Assembly: GCA_964469925.1 (NCBI GenBank)
Contig: CAYXZL010000007.1
Coordinates: forward strand, 1-64,000
Length of the DNA: 64,000 nt
Source of the DNA: CAYXZL01 sp964469925
GTDB lineage: Bacteria > Patescibacteriota > Gracilibacteria > Absconditabacterales > Absconditicoccaceae
Reading direction: 5' to 3'
The first letter of the stretch is position 1. Each line of letters opens with the position of its first letter. Below are positions 11,030-21,825 of the stretch, piece by piece. A program made the translations under genes and the position numbers. The notes under the pieces were generated by a model. The model did not search any database, was not told the DNA's origin, and saw only the letters and a program-made list of their open reading frames with translations.

Positions 11030-12007
11030 TTAGTGTGGAAATAATATGAGGAAGTCTTCTGGCGTTGGGCTCGTTACGCTTATTGTTCTTTCTTGTATGG
11101 AATCAAAAAAACTATAGGTGTGTGCATGTAGTAGTTGTCTGTTTATTTTGTAGTTTTTGTATAAAAGGCGTGCTGTTGCGTTTTTCCCATAATCAATATC
11201 TCCCAGTACTGGGTATCCATGATGAGCAAGGTGAGCTCTGATTTGGTGCATTCTTCAAGTATGCAAGGATACTTCTAGTAAACTAATATTTCCCAAGAAT
11301 TTGTCTTTGTGATGTTGTTTTGTGATGAATGATGTATGTGCTTCTACTCATTTATATTTATTGACGAATGTTTGTCATCTTCCTGTTTTTTTATTGAATC
11401 CAACAAATAGCGGATCGGTAATATCTCACTGAATTGGCGTTTTCCCCTCTACTATCGTTAGGTATTTTTTGTTTACCTTCCTTTCCCTAATTAATTGGTT
11501 CAATAATTGTAAGGCAGGGTAGGTCTTGGCTGCTATCATCACTCATGATGTTGTTTTGTCTAGCCTGTAACAAAATGAAGGTGAGAATGTGCTGCTTTGG
11601 TATGCTGTTGTGTAAATTTGTAGCATATCATGAAGACTTATGTCTTTTTCGTGTTTGTTCCCTGGGTGAACTACTATATGGGGAGGTTTGTTTCGTCCTA
11701 TTCGTTGATCATCTTCATAGAGTATATATGTTTGGATATCTCTTGGGTTTATTGCTTTTTTTTTCTCTTGTTTTGATGTAGTGAACTTGTAGAGATCGCT
11801 GTCTTGTATATGAAAACTGATGACATCTTTTTCTTGTAAACTACTACTTTCCTGTGCCTTTTTTCCATTGACGCGAACAACTCCTTTTCTGATTCGTGAA
11901 AAAATATCACTTAAACTTATTTCTCTTTGTTCTTTGAAATATTTTCTTAGGAATCTATCGAATCTTTGATGGGCTGCACTTTTGTCGATTACTATGTTTT
12001 TGATCAT
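11030..12007 (-). CDS. RluD-family RNA pseudouridine synthase
   Basis: Isomerises uridine to pseudouridine in 23S rRNA or tRNA. 325 residues: an N-terminal S4 RNA-binding domain (IRKGVVRVNGKKAQESS), the catalytic block CYRLDKTTSG with Asp as nucleophile in RLDK, and the C-terminal GRMHQIRAHLAHHGYPVLGD segment that is characteristic of the RluA/RluC/RluD group. The glycine after TTS and the one before RMHQ are TGA. Which uridine it targets (RluC or RluD type) cannot be read from the sequence. Confidence 0.92.
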
Positions 12008-12089
12008 ACATTTGATGAATCATGAAATTGTCTTTATAGTACTGTACTGTCTTTAAAAGGCTATAGAATTTAGTTTGATTTTTTATTGT

Positions 12090-12118
12090 AAAAACCTCTC
12101 CTGGAGAGAGGTTTTTTT
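12090..12118 (-). terminator. Terminator after the pilin gene
   Basis: Perfect 11-bp stem AAAAACCTCTC / GAGAGGTTTTT with a 5-base loop. T runs on both strands, so it may act in both directions. It lies 48 bases after the pilin stop. Confidence 0.85.
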
Positions 12119-12165
12119 GTTGATCTGGGACTTGTTTTCATGTATTGTTGTGTTTGGATACTTTT

Positions 12166-12729
12166 TTAGGGAAGATAGACATACTGAAGTTGTCCTTCTC
12201 CTGGTGTGTATTGGCAGTTTTCGTTTTCTGCTGTTTCGGTTATTTTTTCACATAATCTACTTTGGATATCTTCGTATGTTGATTCTATTCCTAAGCATCA
12301 ACCGTCACTTAAGAAGTTTGCTGCTCATGCTTGTTCAACTGCAGCTACGATAGCAAATGAACCGTTTGGGTTACTGTTTTTGATGATAGGGGTAAAATAA
12401 TACTGTCATGCTGTGCCTTCGCATCATACGATAGTTAGATTCTTCGGATCTTTTGGTACACTTTTGAGATAGGGTGCAAGAGCATCCTTGATGAGGTCAA
12501 GCGATACAGGTGTTGGATCAGTTGCTTCTGCCTGTGTGGGTAACTTGCCGTTGTCTAGTTCGTAGGTAGATATAGCACTCCCTACTTGATTGAGGTCAGC
12601 TTTTCTTGCTGTGTCTCTTGCTCTTTCTTGTACTCCAACGAGTCTAGGTATCAATGCTGCTGCGAGGATACCAACAATGACGATCACGATGAGCATCTCT
12701 ATAAGAGTAAATCCTTTTTTAGTGTTCAT
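12166..12729 (-). CDS. Type IV pilin-like (pseudopilin) protein
   Basis: 187 residues with a class III leader: MNTKKG followed by FTLIEMLIVIVIVGILAAALIP, the prepilin-peptidase site being G/F with Glu at +5. The rest is a pilin-type soluble head; the helix VGVQERARDTARKADLNQVGSAISTYELDNGKLP is typical of PilE/GspG-type proteins. Two Cys pairs late in the head (GCEG, GGCLG, LCEK, NCQY) may form disulfides. Only one such gene is here; no assembly ATPase or prepilin peptidase is in the window. Likely surface fibre or competence/attachment component. Confidence 0.88.
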
Positions 12730-12754
12730 AGGAGATGGGCGAGTAATAAAAAGT

Positions 12755-14317
12755 TTATTTCAGTATGGCTATCGTCTCTACATGGTAGGTTTGAGGGAAA
12801 AGATCTACCGTTTGGAGGCTAGTTATTTTAAACCCTTGTTTGTGGAGTTCGTGTAGGTCCCTGGCTAGAGTGACTGGATTGCATGAAATATATAGTAAGG
12901 TGTAGTCGAGAGTTAGTTTGAGTCATGACAAAAAGTTGATGACTTTTTTATGTAATCACGCTCTTGGTGGGTCAACGACAATGGTTTTAATGGTCTCGCG
13001 TACTGAACGTATGTGCTCGTCTTTATATAGTAGTTCTTCAGCTTTTCAAGCGGTAAAGTAGACTTTGTCTTCTAGTTTATTGATATATGCGTTATGCTTT
13101 GCATCCTCAATTGCTCATTGCATAAGTTCTATCCCGATGACGTAATCCGCCATTCCTTGTTTCAGTAGTGAGAGGCCAATGCTACCGGTTCCGCAATACA
13201 GATCGAGAAGTGTTCACTTTTGTGATGGCATATACTGTGTAACCTTCTGAAGTAATCATTCTGCAGCTTTTGTGTTTGTTTGAAAAAAAGATGTGGGTGA
13301 TATTTTGCATATTATCTTGATTGCTTCTTTTTTGTTATGTTCTTTTTTCTTTACTTTTATTTCTTTTGCACTGCCTTGTTCAATAATCATCATATTCTGT
13401 TCTTCTGTTTTGTGTATGTTATCTTCTGATGTCATGTTTAATTCTTCATAGATATGCCCTTCTCACCGTATTACTATGTTTGGACTGTCATAAGGGATTG
13501 CCTCTCCTAGACCGTTATTGCGTGTTGTTACTAATGTTGTTACTGTTTTTGTGAGATATTCGTTATGTTGTAGTGTGTGTAGCATGGTTTGTCGTATATT
13601 TTCTTCTGTATCTCACCAGTTTTTGTCTGCATATACTATATTTATCAGTATTTGTCCTGTGTTTATTCCTTCTCTGATTACTAAATGTCTGAGTGTGCCC
13701 GTGTGGTCTTTTTGGTTGTATGCTTTTATTCAACCGTTTTCTATGACCTTTTTTGTTGATTGAAATACTTCATTTGCTTTTTTACTGATGATATAACATG
13801 ATTGGATGTCAGTAATTGCTTCAAAAGACCCTGTTTCGTGAAATCATACTGTGTTTTCTCCTTGTGGGTTTATTCCGAAACTCAATTCTACTTTATTTCT
13901 GTAGTGGAAGGGTTCTGGAGCTGCAGCTATTGGTGTAATATAGGTGTTTCTTAGAAGTTGTGGATATAATCTAAAGCTGTCAAAAACAATGCTCTCTTTG
14001 ATTTCTAATTGTTTGGTATAGGGTATAACTTGTCGTTTGCATCCTCAACAACCTTTTTGTCCTTGTTGGAGTGGGTTCACATAGTGTGGACATGGTGGGT
14101 CTTGTATTGCAATATCATCTTTGTCATACGACTTGGTACATAATAATTCGGTAATGAAAAAATCTTTCTTTTTTTGAAGGACAGCAACATCGACGATCGA
14201 ATTGGGCAATACATTACCTTTGATAAGCATTTTTTTCCCGCTACTAAGTGTTGCTAATCCCATGCCTTTGAAAATAATCTTTTGTACTAGTATGTCGTGA
14301 AATATCTGTCTTTGCAT
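12755..14317 (-). CDS. rlmD: 23S rRNA (uracil-5-)-methyltransferase, RlmD/RumA family
   Basis: SAM-dependent m5U methyltransferase. 520 residues: an N-terminal TRAM-like region (KIIFKGMGLATL), an iron-sulfur cluster region with CPHY and GCGGCKRQ, and a C-terminal Rossmann domain with LLDLYCGTGSIGLSL (motif I), VVDPPRAGLH and the catalytic CNPVTLARD. It is longer than the usual 430-450 because of an insertion of about 60 Lys/Glu-rich residues around 290-345 (LNMTSEDNIHKTEEQN, VKKKEHNKKE). The target (U1939, U747 or a tRNA U54) is not decidable here. Confidence 0.9.
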
Positions 14318-14342
14318 GAATTTCCAATATATAATTGTGTGG

Positions 14343-14894
14343 TTATGATGCTTCTCCTGTGCTTGTATTAACGATGACAGTATCTCCTTCGTTTTTATGT
14401 AATGGGACTTGTATTTCCATTCCCGTTTCTAGTGTTGCTGTTTTTTTCCCTGCTTGTGCTCTATCTCCCTTGATGCCAGGCATAGTCTGTCTAATAATGT
14501 ATTCTACCGTTGTAGGCAAAATTACTCCAATAACATTATCTTGGTATATCATGAGGTATACATCGAGGTTTTCTTTTAAATAGCCCGCTACATCCTCTAC
14601 ATCGTCTGGTCCTAACTCGTGAATCTCTCCACTGTCATTGATCATGAATGAATACTGTTCACCAGCATTGTAAAGAAATATTGCTGATTTTGTTTGTACT
14701 TCTGCTTGTTCTAAAATCGTACCAGCATTATATGTTACTATTTTTGTTTTCCCTGTTGTAATCCCTTTTACTTTGAAACTGTAGGTTGCACCTTGCCTAC
14801 CCATGTGAGTATGTGACGTGTCTGTCACTCTGTAGAGCTGATCATCGAGATTAAGTATTGTTCCTTTTTTGACATCTGAAGTATCTATTTTCAT
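14343..14894 (-). CDS. efp: Elongation factor P
   Basis: Rescues ribosomes stalled at consecutive prolines by binding near the P site. 183 residues with all three barrel domains: N-terminal KOW-like domain, OB domain (GEQYSFMINDSGEIHEL), and the C-terminal domain ending in VNTSTGEAS with GIKGDRAQAGKKTATLETG. The loop that carries the modified residue reads HMGRQGA, placing Arg33 at the tip where E. coli has Lys34. All 17 or so glycines are GGN, none TGA. The leader is A/T-rich with no ribosome-binding site. Confidence 0.96.
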   Translation of the reverse strand: MKIDTSDVKKGTILNLDDQLYRVTDTSHTHMGRQGATYSFKVKGITTGKTKIVTYNAGTILEQAEVQTKSAIFLYNAGEQYSFMINDSGEIHELGPDDVEDVAGYLKENLDVYLMIYQDNVIGVILPTTVEYIIRQTMPGIKGDRAQAGKKTATLETGMEIQVPLHKNEGDTVIVNTSTGEAS

Positions 14895-14969
14895 TTTTTT
14901 TTTGGAAAATAAAAAACGTTGTTGTCTTGACTCTAGTTATTTTTGTTTTCTTCTCAAGGGGAGGTGTGT

Positions 14970-15431
14970 CTATAGTAGGAATGCTCTTGTTACTACACGC
15001 ACAATCGCGTACGAAAAGGTAATGATGATTATTCAGAGTATGGCCTTACTGATTGCATCTTTGGCTTTGGATATGTTGTTGTCATTGAATACGGCAGTGG
15101 CGTATATGTACCCAGCATATATAATCATTACTCATCCTATTAGTATTCCTAGTTGTGAAATAAACCTTATCAGATAGACGAGGTAGTCTAGTATGGTGTC
15201 TCGTGTAAAGACTCCCGTGGCAAATGCTGTCCCAATATCTGTATTTTTTTCTGCTTGTGCATTATATCTATCGATTACCGCTCCTCATTGTGATCATATA
15301 TCTTGCACAATTGTTCCTATTTCTGATGGTTTTTCGCTTTCGGGAATAATCAAGAAATCGTTTGCCTGAGCATGGGCAGTATGGGATCGTGATAGTATAT
15401 ATGCTGAACATAACAGTATGAGGTATCTCAT
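14970..15431 (-). CDS. VirB2/TrbC-like pilin subunit candidate
   Basis: 153 residues: signal peptide (MRYLILLCSAYIL...AHA, cleavage after AHA), a hydrophilic part (about 25-70), then two membrane helices (DYLVYLIRFISQLGILIGGVMIIYAGYIYA and AILGIIIITFSYAIVRVV) separated by a short charged loop NDNNISKAKDAIS. This is the layout of VirB2/TrbC conjugative pilins. The same helix-charged loop-helix module appears three times in the protein at 46163-47152, beside a VirB4-like ATPase, so I infer they belong to one machine although 31 kb apart. Little sequence similarity to classical VirB2 can be seen by eye. Confidence 0.55.
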
Positions 15432-15507
15432 GGTAGTGTAGGCAATAAATTTTTTTCATTATATCGTTGTAAGTTTGGTTTGTCCAAGATTGACATACTT
15501 CTTTGTG

Positions 15508-16296
15508 TTACCAATGTAATTCTGTTTTTATTCGATGTGCAATTCATGTTGCTGCGACTTCCTTTATTAGGCCTGAATGTCATAGTCAATAATATGCGTC
15601 AAAGTGTATGTTTTTTCCGTAGTTGTATATTTGGAGTGTTTCGTAGAATTTCTTAGATCTTCCGTATCGAATGACGTCGTCGGATGTGCCGTGTCCAATA
15701 AAAACATTGCTGTCTTTAAGTACCTCTGGTTGTAACATGGGTGTTAATCATAGTTTGTCATGCAAGTGGAGTAATCGATCTGAGTCTTCTATCCCTCTGT
15801 ATAGTTGTTCGTATCAGTCTTTTATTATTCCGAAGAATCTTTTATTATCTTCTTCTGGGTGTCAACATTGATTATAGTCAGCACTGTTTAATTGAGGTGC
15901 TATGAGTGCTATGGTGTCAATTGTTTGTTCGAATTTTGGAAGCATTGCTGCAACCCGCCCACCGAAACTATGTCCAATAATTATGTATTTTTGATGTTCA
16001 GTAAATTTGTATGTTTTTTGCTCGTGTATAGCTGTGTATGTTTTCCCCGATTTAATGTTTGTATAGGTGTCTTGAATGGTTTGGATACAGTTTTGTGGTG
16101 TAAATCTTTTTGAGCTTCTTGCGTAACCATAGTAATCTGGTATGATGCTGTTGATGTTTTTTGCTAGAAGCGTTTCTGCCAGTGTATCTTTCCCTCATGA
16201 CATGCTTGGCACTCCACGAGCAATGATTGCACATACTGTATTTCACTCTTTATAATAATAGTCACCAACGATATCGTCATATCTTATTGTTTCCAT
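15508..16296 (-). CDS. Alpha/beta hydrolase
   Basis: 262 residues with the nucleophile elbow IIGHSFGGRVA (Ser as nucleophile), an acid near FIGHGTSDDVI, and the His of GLGHSGLIKE. The oxyanion region near the start reads RGVPSMSGGKDT. Substrate unknown; the short serine-aminopeptidase/lysophospholipase-like type fits best. Start ATG and the last gene boundary are separated from the downstream rRNA methyltransferase stop by about 50 bases (16297-16345). Confidence 0.82.
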
Positions 16297-16345
16297 GCAA
16301 TTGTCTAGTAAAACCATAAATTGTATTGTCGCTGTTCTCTGTTGA

Positions 16346-17785
16346 TTATAATCCTACGAATTTGTTTTTTATTATTCCTTGTGTCACTTTGCCGATGCTT
16401 AACATGAGTTGATCTACGGACAATAGATAATATTTCCCTTCTTGTAATACTTGTTGTTGTGATCATAATTCTTCAATGTTGATATTTTCTTTTTGTGTGT
16501 AACGTTGTGCCTGTTCTGCTGTGAGTGATATTATGTTATATTTTGCACGTTTTCATACAGTACATGCTAGTCCATGAAGTGGTTTAAGTCAGTCATTTGT
16601 TTTTTTGTAGATAGCGATACCTATTTTTTCTATTACGGCTTTTTGTAGCGTTTCGATCGCTTTTTGTGATGTTAGGAATATGTGTTGAGTTGTTTCTACT
16701 GCTATTTCTCGCTCTGTGAGCTGTATTCCCCATTGTTCTTGCAATAGGGTCTTAATAGTTGTTTGTAGTCTTTTGTTTGTTGTGATGGCGTCTGTCGAAA
16801 ACGTTTCTGTTTTGCCATGGACTGTTTGAATACTTTTTGTTTTGCGAATTTTTGCAACAAAGAATCATCATGTGTGCTGTTTGTGAGGCCGACATCTCAT
16901 GCATTTTTGTGCTTCATTATCATTGAGTCACCTTTTTGTTGCTATTCCTGGGCTTTTGTTGGTGAGGGTGATTGTCTCTAGCTCACAGCAATAGCCGTAT
17001 TCTTTGAGCAATTTTTTGATATTATGTTCGTTTTCTTGTTCATTGATTGTGCAGGTGGAGTAGACTATTGATCACCATACTTTACACGCCTTTAGTGCTG
17101 ATATGAGTAGTTGGTACTGTGTATTGGCTATTGTTTTGATGGCTTGTGGATTTCGAAACTTGAGACTTTCTGAAGACCTGAAGCTTGTTCCTTCGCCGCT
17201 ACATGGTGCGTCTAATAGTATTGAATCGAAAGTCTCTGGTAAAGCCTTCCCAAAACTGTAGCCGTTGATCTTACTAACTACTGTATTATACAATCCTGAC
17301 CTGTTGATGTTTGCCTGTAGAGCCTGTAACCTTTTTGCATTGATGTCATTTGACCGTATACATCCTATAGCTTCAGGGTATTGTGCGATCATCTTGTCTG
17401 CTAGTTGAATTGTTTTGCCCCCTGGTGCGGCACACATATCTAGAACAAGAGCGTTGGGAACAACGTCGACAAAGTTTGCTGGTATAGAGGCCGCTACTTC
17501 TTGTGTGTAAAAGTATCATGCCTGGTGCAAATATGTTGACCCTAGTGCTATATTGAGGTCTTCTCTATCGATATAGAAGCTTGAGCTTAGCTCTGTAAAT
17601 GATGTTGCTGTTAGTTTCCGTCCTTTGTTCTTTACGTAGTGTACAAAGTCTTTACTACTAAGACGAGATTGGATTACGTTGACGCTTTTTTTTAAGGGTT
17701 TGTGTAGATGTTCTTTGAAATCTTCCCGTTCTTGTTCAGATTCCAACAATGGTCTGATGTGTTTTTTGTAGTTATCAAAGGACAT
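16346..17785 (-). CDS. RsmB/RsmF-type rRNA (cytosine-C5)-methyltransferase
   Basis: SAM-dependent enzyme adding m5C to RNA. 479 residues: motif I VLDMCAAPGGKTIQLAD, motif IV DAPCSGEG and motif VI YSTCT, both catalytic cysteines present (PCS and TCT). A C-terminal PUA-like region follows (GLACTVGKRAKYNIISLTAEQAQRY). RsmF-type enzymes have this extension. The start is taken at the second in-frame initiator (ATG); a GTG two codons earlier is possible. Divergent from nusA. Confidence 0.9.
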
Positions 17786-17927
17786 GTTCACTTTATGTTA
17801 GAAAAAACTAAGCATATCTTGCTATAGTGTTTGTTTTCTTGTTTACAATAATAATTTTTTGCTGATGACATGTCGTTTATCTTTTTTCTTAGTGTGGTAG
17901 TGCATTCTTACTTTGCCAAAACTTTTC

Positions 17928-17955
17928 TTGCAAGTTGAGATTTAGTGCTTATAAT
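17928..17955 (+). promoter_or_regulatory. nusA promoter
   Basis: TTGCAA and TATAAT separated by 16 bases, 109 bases upstream of the nusA ATG. Confidence 0.7.
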
Positions 17956-17965
17956 TCCTTTCAAT

Positions 17966-17989
17966 AAAGCTCCGCCTCAGCGGAGCTTT
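17966..17989 (+). promoter_or_regulatory. Leader hairpin of nusA
   Basis: AAAGCTCCGC and GCGGAGCTTT flank the loop CTCA: a perfect 10-bp stem beginning about 11 bases after the TATAAT, so essentially at the transcript 5' end. Only a weak T tract follows (TTTCTCATT). It could attenuate, stabilise the mRNA end or act as a terminator of a very short RNA. Confidence 0.6.
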
Positions 17990-18063
17990 CTCATTGCTTG
18001 CAAGTGTTTTGTAAAACACTACAAGTATTTTTGGTGTAGCTTTATTCCTTTGCGATCATATCT

Positions 18064-19092
18064 ATGAAATTAGACGCAAAATCGATTCAAACAGCCATTA
18101 TGCAACTGGTTGAGGATTATAAATTTGATCCTTATCAAGTTATTGAGGTTGTGAAGCTGGGCATCAGGTCTGGCTTTAAAAAAGACTTTTCTGAGTTTAG
18201 AAAGGCCCTTATACAGGTCAACATTACTGATGACGGTGGTGTTAAAATCTATAGAGAGTATGAAGTTGTTGATACTGTTGAAGATGAGGATAAACAAATG
18301 TCCCTCAAGGACGCCAAAAAGATTAGAAAGGATGTTGAAGTGGGAGAGAGTATCCTGCTAGATGTAACGCCAGAACACATGGAGTTGTCTAGAATTGCTG
18401 CTCAGGCTGCAGCTCAAACGGTTAAACAGCATTTGAAGGTGCTTGAAAGAGAAAGATTTTTTGACAAATTTCAACATAAGCAGGGTGAGCTTTTGAGAGC
18501 TAAAGTGACGAGATCTACGGTTGACAGTGTTGTTTTGGATGTAGAGTGAACTGCGGTTGTTTTGCCTCCAGAGTGACAGATTCCCAATAGAATGTATCAT
18601 CCTGGTGAAGATATTTTTGTTCTCTTGAAGCAGATTTCAAAATGAGCAGGTTGAGTTGTTTTGGATATTACTCAATCATCGGCTGATTATATTGAAGCAA
18701 TTTTGAGAAAACTTGTTCCTGAATTAGAAGAAGGAAGTGTTGAAATAGTGAAAATCGCTAGAAAGGCTGGTAAAAGATGCAAAATTTTGGTTAAAACACA
18801 TGACGAAAGGATTGATCCTGTTGGGGTGATGGTTGGCCATAGGGGAGATAGAATTAACACTGTTCTTTCTTTGCTTGATGGTGAAAAAATAGATTATATC
18901 GAAGATAAGGGTAGCGAAGAAGAGTTGGTTGCTGACTCATTGAAGCCTGCCAGAGTCAATAAGGTAGAACTTGAAAACTCTAGGGCTACGGTCCATTTGG
19001 ATGATGACCAAAAGGGACTTGCTATAGGAAGAGAGGCGGTCAACATTAAACTTGCCTCACAGTTGAGTGGTTATAGTATTGATCTTGTTTAG
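18064..19092 (+). CDS. nusA: Transcription termination/antitermination factor NusA
   Basis: Binds RNA polymerase and nascent RNA, modulating pausing and termination. 342 residues: N-terminal polymerase-binding domain (residues 1-130, with FRKALIQVN and the YEVVDTVED segment), S1 domain (about 135-200), and tandem KH domains (ARKAGKRCKILVKT, GVMVGHRGDRINTVLSLLDGEKID and AIGREAVNIKLAS). No acidic repeats at the C terminus. TGA codes for three to four Gly around the S1 domain (VEGTAVVLPPEG, SKGAGGVV). Usually the gene heads the rimP-nusA-infB operon; here it stands alone before gltX. Confidence 0.96.
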
Positions 19093-19175
19093 AAGGTCTT
19101 TTTTTGCTGCTCTCACTTTTTAATTGTGGCTGTAGATTCTAAAGAGTGTTTGTTGTTTTAGTGCGTGAGTATTCT

Positions 19176-20885
19176 ATGGATAGCAAAGTTTTGGCTGATC
19201 TCCTGTTCCCTGATGTGACTGATACTGTGTCTGATATTGTTTCTCGTTTTCCTAGGCGTTCTCCTTGACAGTTTGTTACTCGTTTTGCTCCTAGTCCAAC
19301 TGGTTTTTTGCATTTATGATCTTTGTTGTCTGCATTGATACCGTGGTTGCTTGCAAAGCAGGAAAAGGGTATCTTTATGTTGAGAATAGAGGATACTGAT
19401 CAGGATAGGAAAATTGATAATGGTATATCTATTATGAGTGAATGATTGCGTGAGTTTGGTATCGAACCAGATGAGGGGCGTATCAATGAAACTGAAGATA
19501 GAGGTGCATATGGTCCTTATTTACAGTCTGAAAGACTTCCCTTTTACCATGCTTTTTTGAAACATCTTGTATCTCTTTGATTTGCATATCCTTGCTGGAT
19601 GACTCCCGAGGAGATTGAAGGTGTGAGAGAGTCACAAAAAGTGTCGAAACAAGTTCCTGGCATTTATGGGAATTATGCTTTGTGGAGAAATGCTGCTGAT
19701 GAGGATGTGCTGGCTAAAGTGAAGGGTGGAGAACCTTATGTGATTAGATTAAAGTCACCTGGTAAATATGGGAATAAGAGGCTCTATTCTGATGTTATTA
19801 GAGGTTCAGTACAGATGCAAGAACACTTTATGGATACAGTATTACTCAAATCTGACTCTTTTCCCACTTATCACCTCGCTCACTTAGTGGATGATTATCT
19901 CATGGGAACTACTCATGTGATTAGGGCTGAAGAACGACTTGCTTCTCTACCACTTCATGTTCAACTTTTTGAACTTTTTGGTTTCCCGACACCTTTTTAC
20001 GCACACCTTGCACAGCTTTTGAAGCTTGATGATGGGAAAAAGAGAAAACTTTCTAAAAGAAAAGATAAAGAAGCTGATGTAAAATGATTATTGGCTAGTT
20101 GATTTGCCTATCAGGGCCTTTTGGAATATTTAATGACGATTGTTTCTCCGGATTATGAACAGTGGCAACAAAGTCATCCTGATGATCATTTTTCTGCTCA
20201 TCAGGTAGTATTGCCAGATTTGAACAGATCGGGTGCTTTGGTTGATCTCCTGAAAATGGAACAAATTAATAGGGAGTACCTGGCTAGGTTGACTAATGAA
20301 GCTCTGTATAATCTTTGTGTGGCGTGGGTTGCTGCTACTAGGTTAGAGAGACATGCTATTGTTGATCGTGGTGGAGATGTGAGTACACTTATGAGTGACT
20401 CTGATTTGTTTGCATTTGATCGTATGTTGCAAGGCGATAGAGAGTATATCCTGGCTGCGATGAGTATTGAGCGTCATACGGAAAAAGATCCTAAAAGATA
20501 TATTCGTATTTCTGATGTTTATGATCAGATTAAGTTTTTTGATGATGAGTTTTTTGTTCATCTTGACTATCCTTCCGTATCGAGTGTTTTGAGCTCTGAG
20601 GACATATCACAATTTTTGACTGGTTATGCTAAGGTCTTGGATTTGCAACAGGACGTTGTTGCTCGGTTCGATCATCTTAAGGGTTTTGGTTGAGGATTGG
20701 GTTACGCAGCGACAAATGCTCAATTTAAAGAGTGATGATATAGGGGTAAAGTTGGTGACTTAGCTATGCTGTTGAGAATAGTACTTTGTAAAGCCGAAAG
20801 GACTCCTGATCTTTTTAGTGTGATGCAAGTCATGTGAAGAGAGAGGGTTTTGCGTAGATTTGAACAATTTTTGTCTATTGTATAG
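19176..20885 (+). CDS. gltX: Glutamyl-tRNA synthetase
   Basis: Charges tRNA-Glu (and possibly tRNA-Gln for amidation). 569 residues, a little over the usual 470-510. HIGH region RFAPSPTGFLHLGSL (last Gly is TGA), MLRIEDTDQDR, YVIRLKSPG, the H-x-x-HLVDDYLMGTTHVIRAEE block, and the second motif as KLSKRKD, intact. The C-terminal anticodon-binding domain is complete. An N-terminal extension of about 35 residues precedes the first strand; the ATG at 19176 is the only one in frame there. The adjacent 83 bases upstream of the start contain no gene. Confidence 0.96.
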
Positions 20886-20907
20886 TTTACCCCATTGGAG
20901 TTGTTGT

Positions 20908-21825
20908 ATGGATTCTTTTGTTGAAGGAGATACGCTTGTGTGTGATCTTCCTTCCTCTAATCCCTTTTTGTTAGCTACCTATAACTTTCGCCTTTTTTCT
21001 GTACTTTCTTTGTGGTGGCAAGCTTTGCGTTCGCATGATCGCAGTGTTGATTCGGAATGATGGCAGTCTGCGGTTACGTTTCCTTTTTATGACGGTCGTG
21101 ATGTTGATCTTGATTGACTTAGTTGCGGTGTGGACTCGTGTGTGGGCTGTTCAATTACTTGGTAATACTAGCTTTGGGACGCATAGGTTATATTGCCAAA
21201 AAGATGTGGCTGACTGTGGCTTGGCAGTTATTAATAATGCTTGCAGTATGTTGTGAGTGTGCATACCTGTCGATGCTTTTACTACTCTACAAGACAAGGT
21301 AGGTTATGAGCCGGGAGTAGGAATATTGACTGGATGCCATGGTGAGTTGTTCGTTGATTACAATCATCTTTGTGAACTGACTATGTAGTATCTTGGTAAT
21401 TTTGACCTGTTTGATGATTTTTTTCTCCTCTACAAGAGCTGAGCAAGGTACATATTCATGTTATTAAGAGTATTTCTGATGAACCTCATTATGTTATTGT
21501 TTGTGCTAGACTTATTGATGAGTTTGGGTTTTCTTATTATGTTGTAGTGAATGCAGGGTTGCCTTTGATGAGTAGCAGTGAAATGTGTGTGTATTGCAAA
21601 TCTGAGAGTGTCCCTCTTGTGCAGGGGCCCCATGAGTGCCAAATTCATATTATTTCTGAGTTTTTGCTTGAAAGAATAGATTTGGGTGTTGGGATTAGTA
21701 TTAGGGGAAAAACAACTTTAATTATTGCGAGCTATATATCTTACATTTTTCGGTTCCATTTTTCGTTTCTTGTATTGATCGTGATGTGTCTATTTTTGAG
21801 CTTATGTCGTATGATGTGATCATAG
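20908..21825 (+). pseudogene. Decayed C39-peptidase-like gene
   Basis: The coding signal moves between frames: an 85-residue start (ATG at 20908, stopping at TAA 21163-21165), then another frame containing CQKDVADCGLAVINNAC and GVGILTGCHGELFVDYNHLCEL up to TAG at 21386-21388, then back to the first frame with SDEPHYVIVCARLIDEF and VNAG. DCG with Cys and HYVIV are the Cys and His neighbourhoods of C39-type (bacteriocin-processing-like) papain-fold peptidases, which is my best guess. At least two frameshifts and one nonsense codon argue for a pseudogene or assembly errors; a live gene with recoding is less likely. The 3' end overlaps the minus-strand methyltransferase. Confidence 0.5.
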
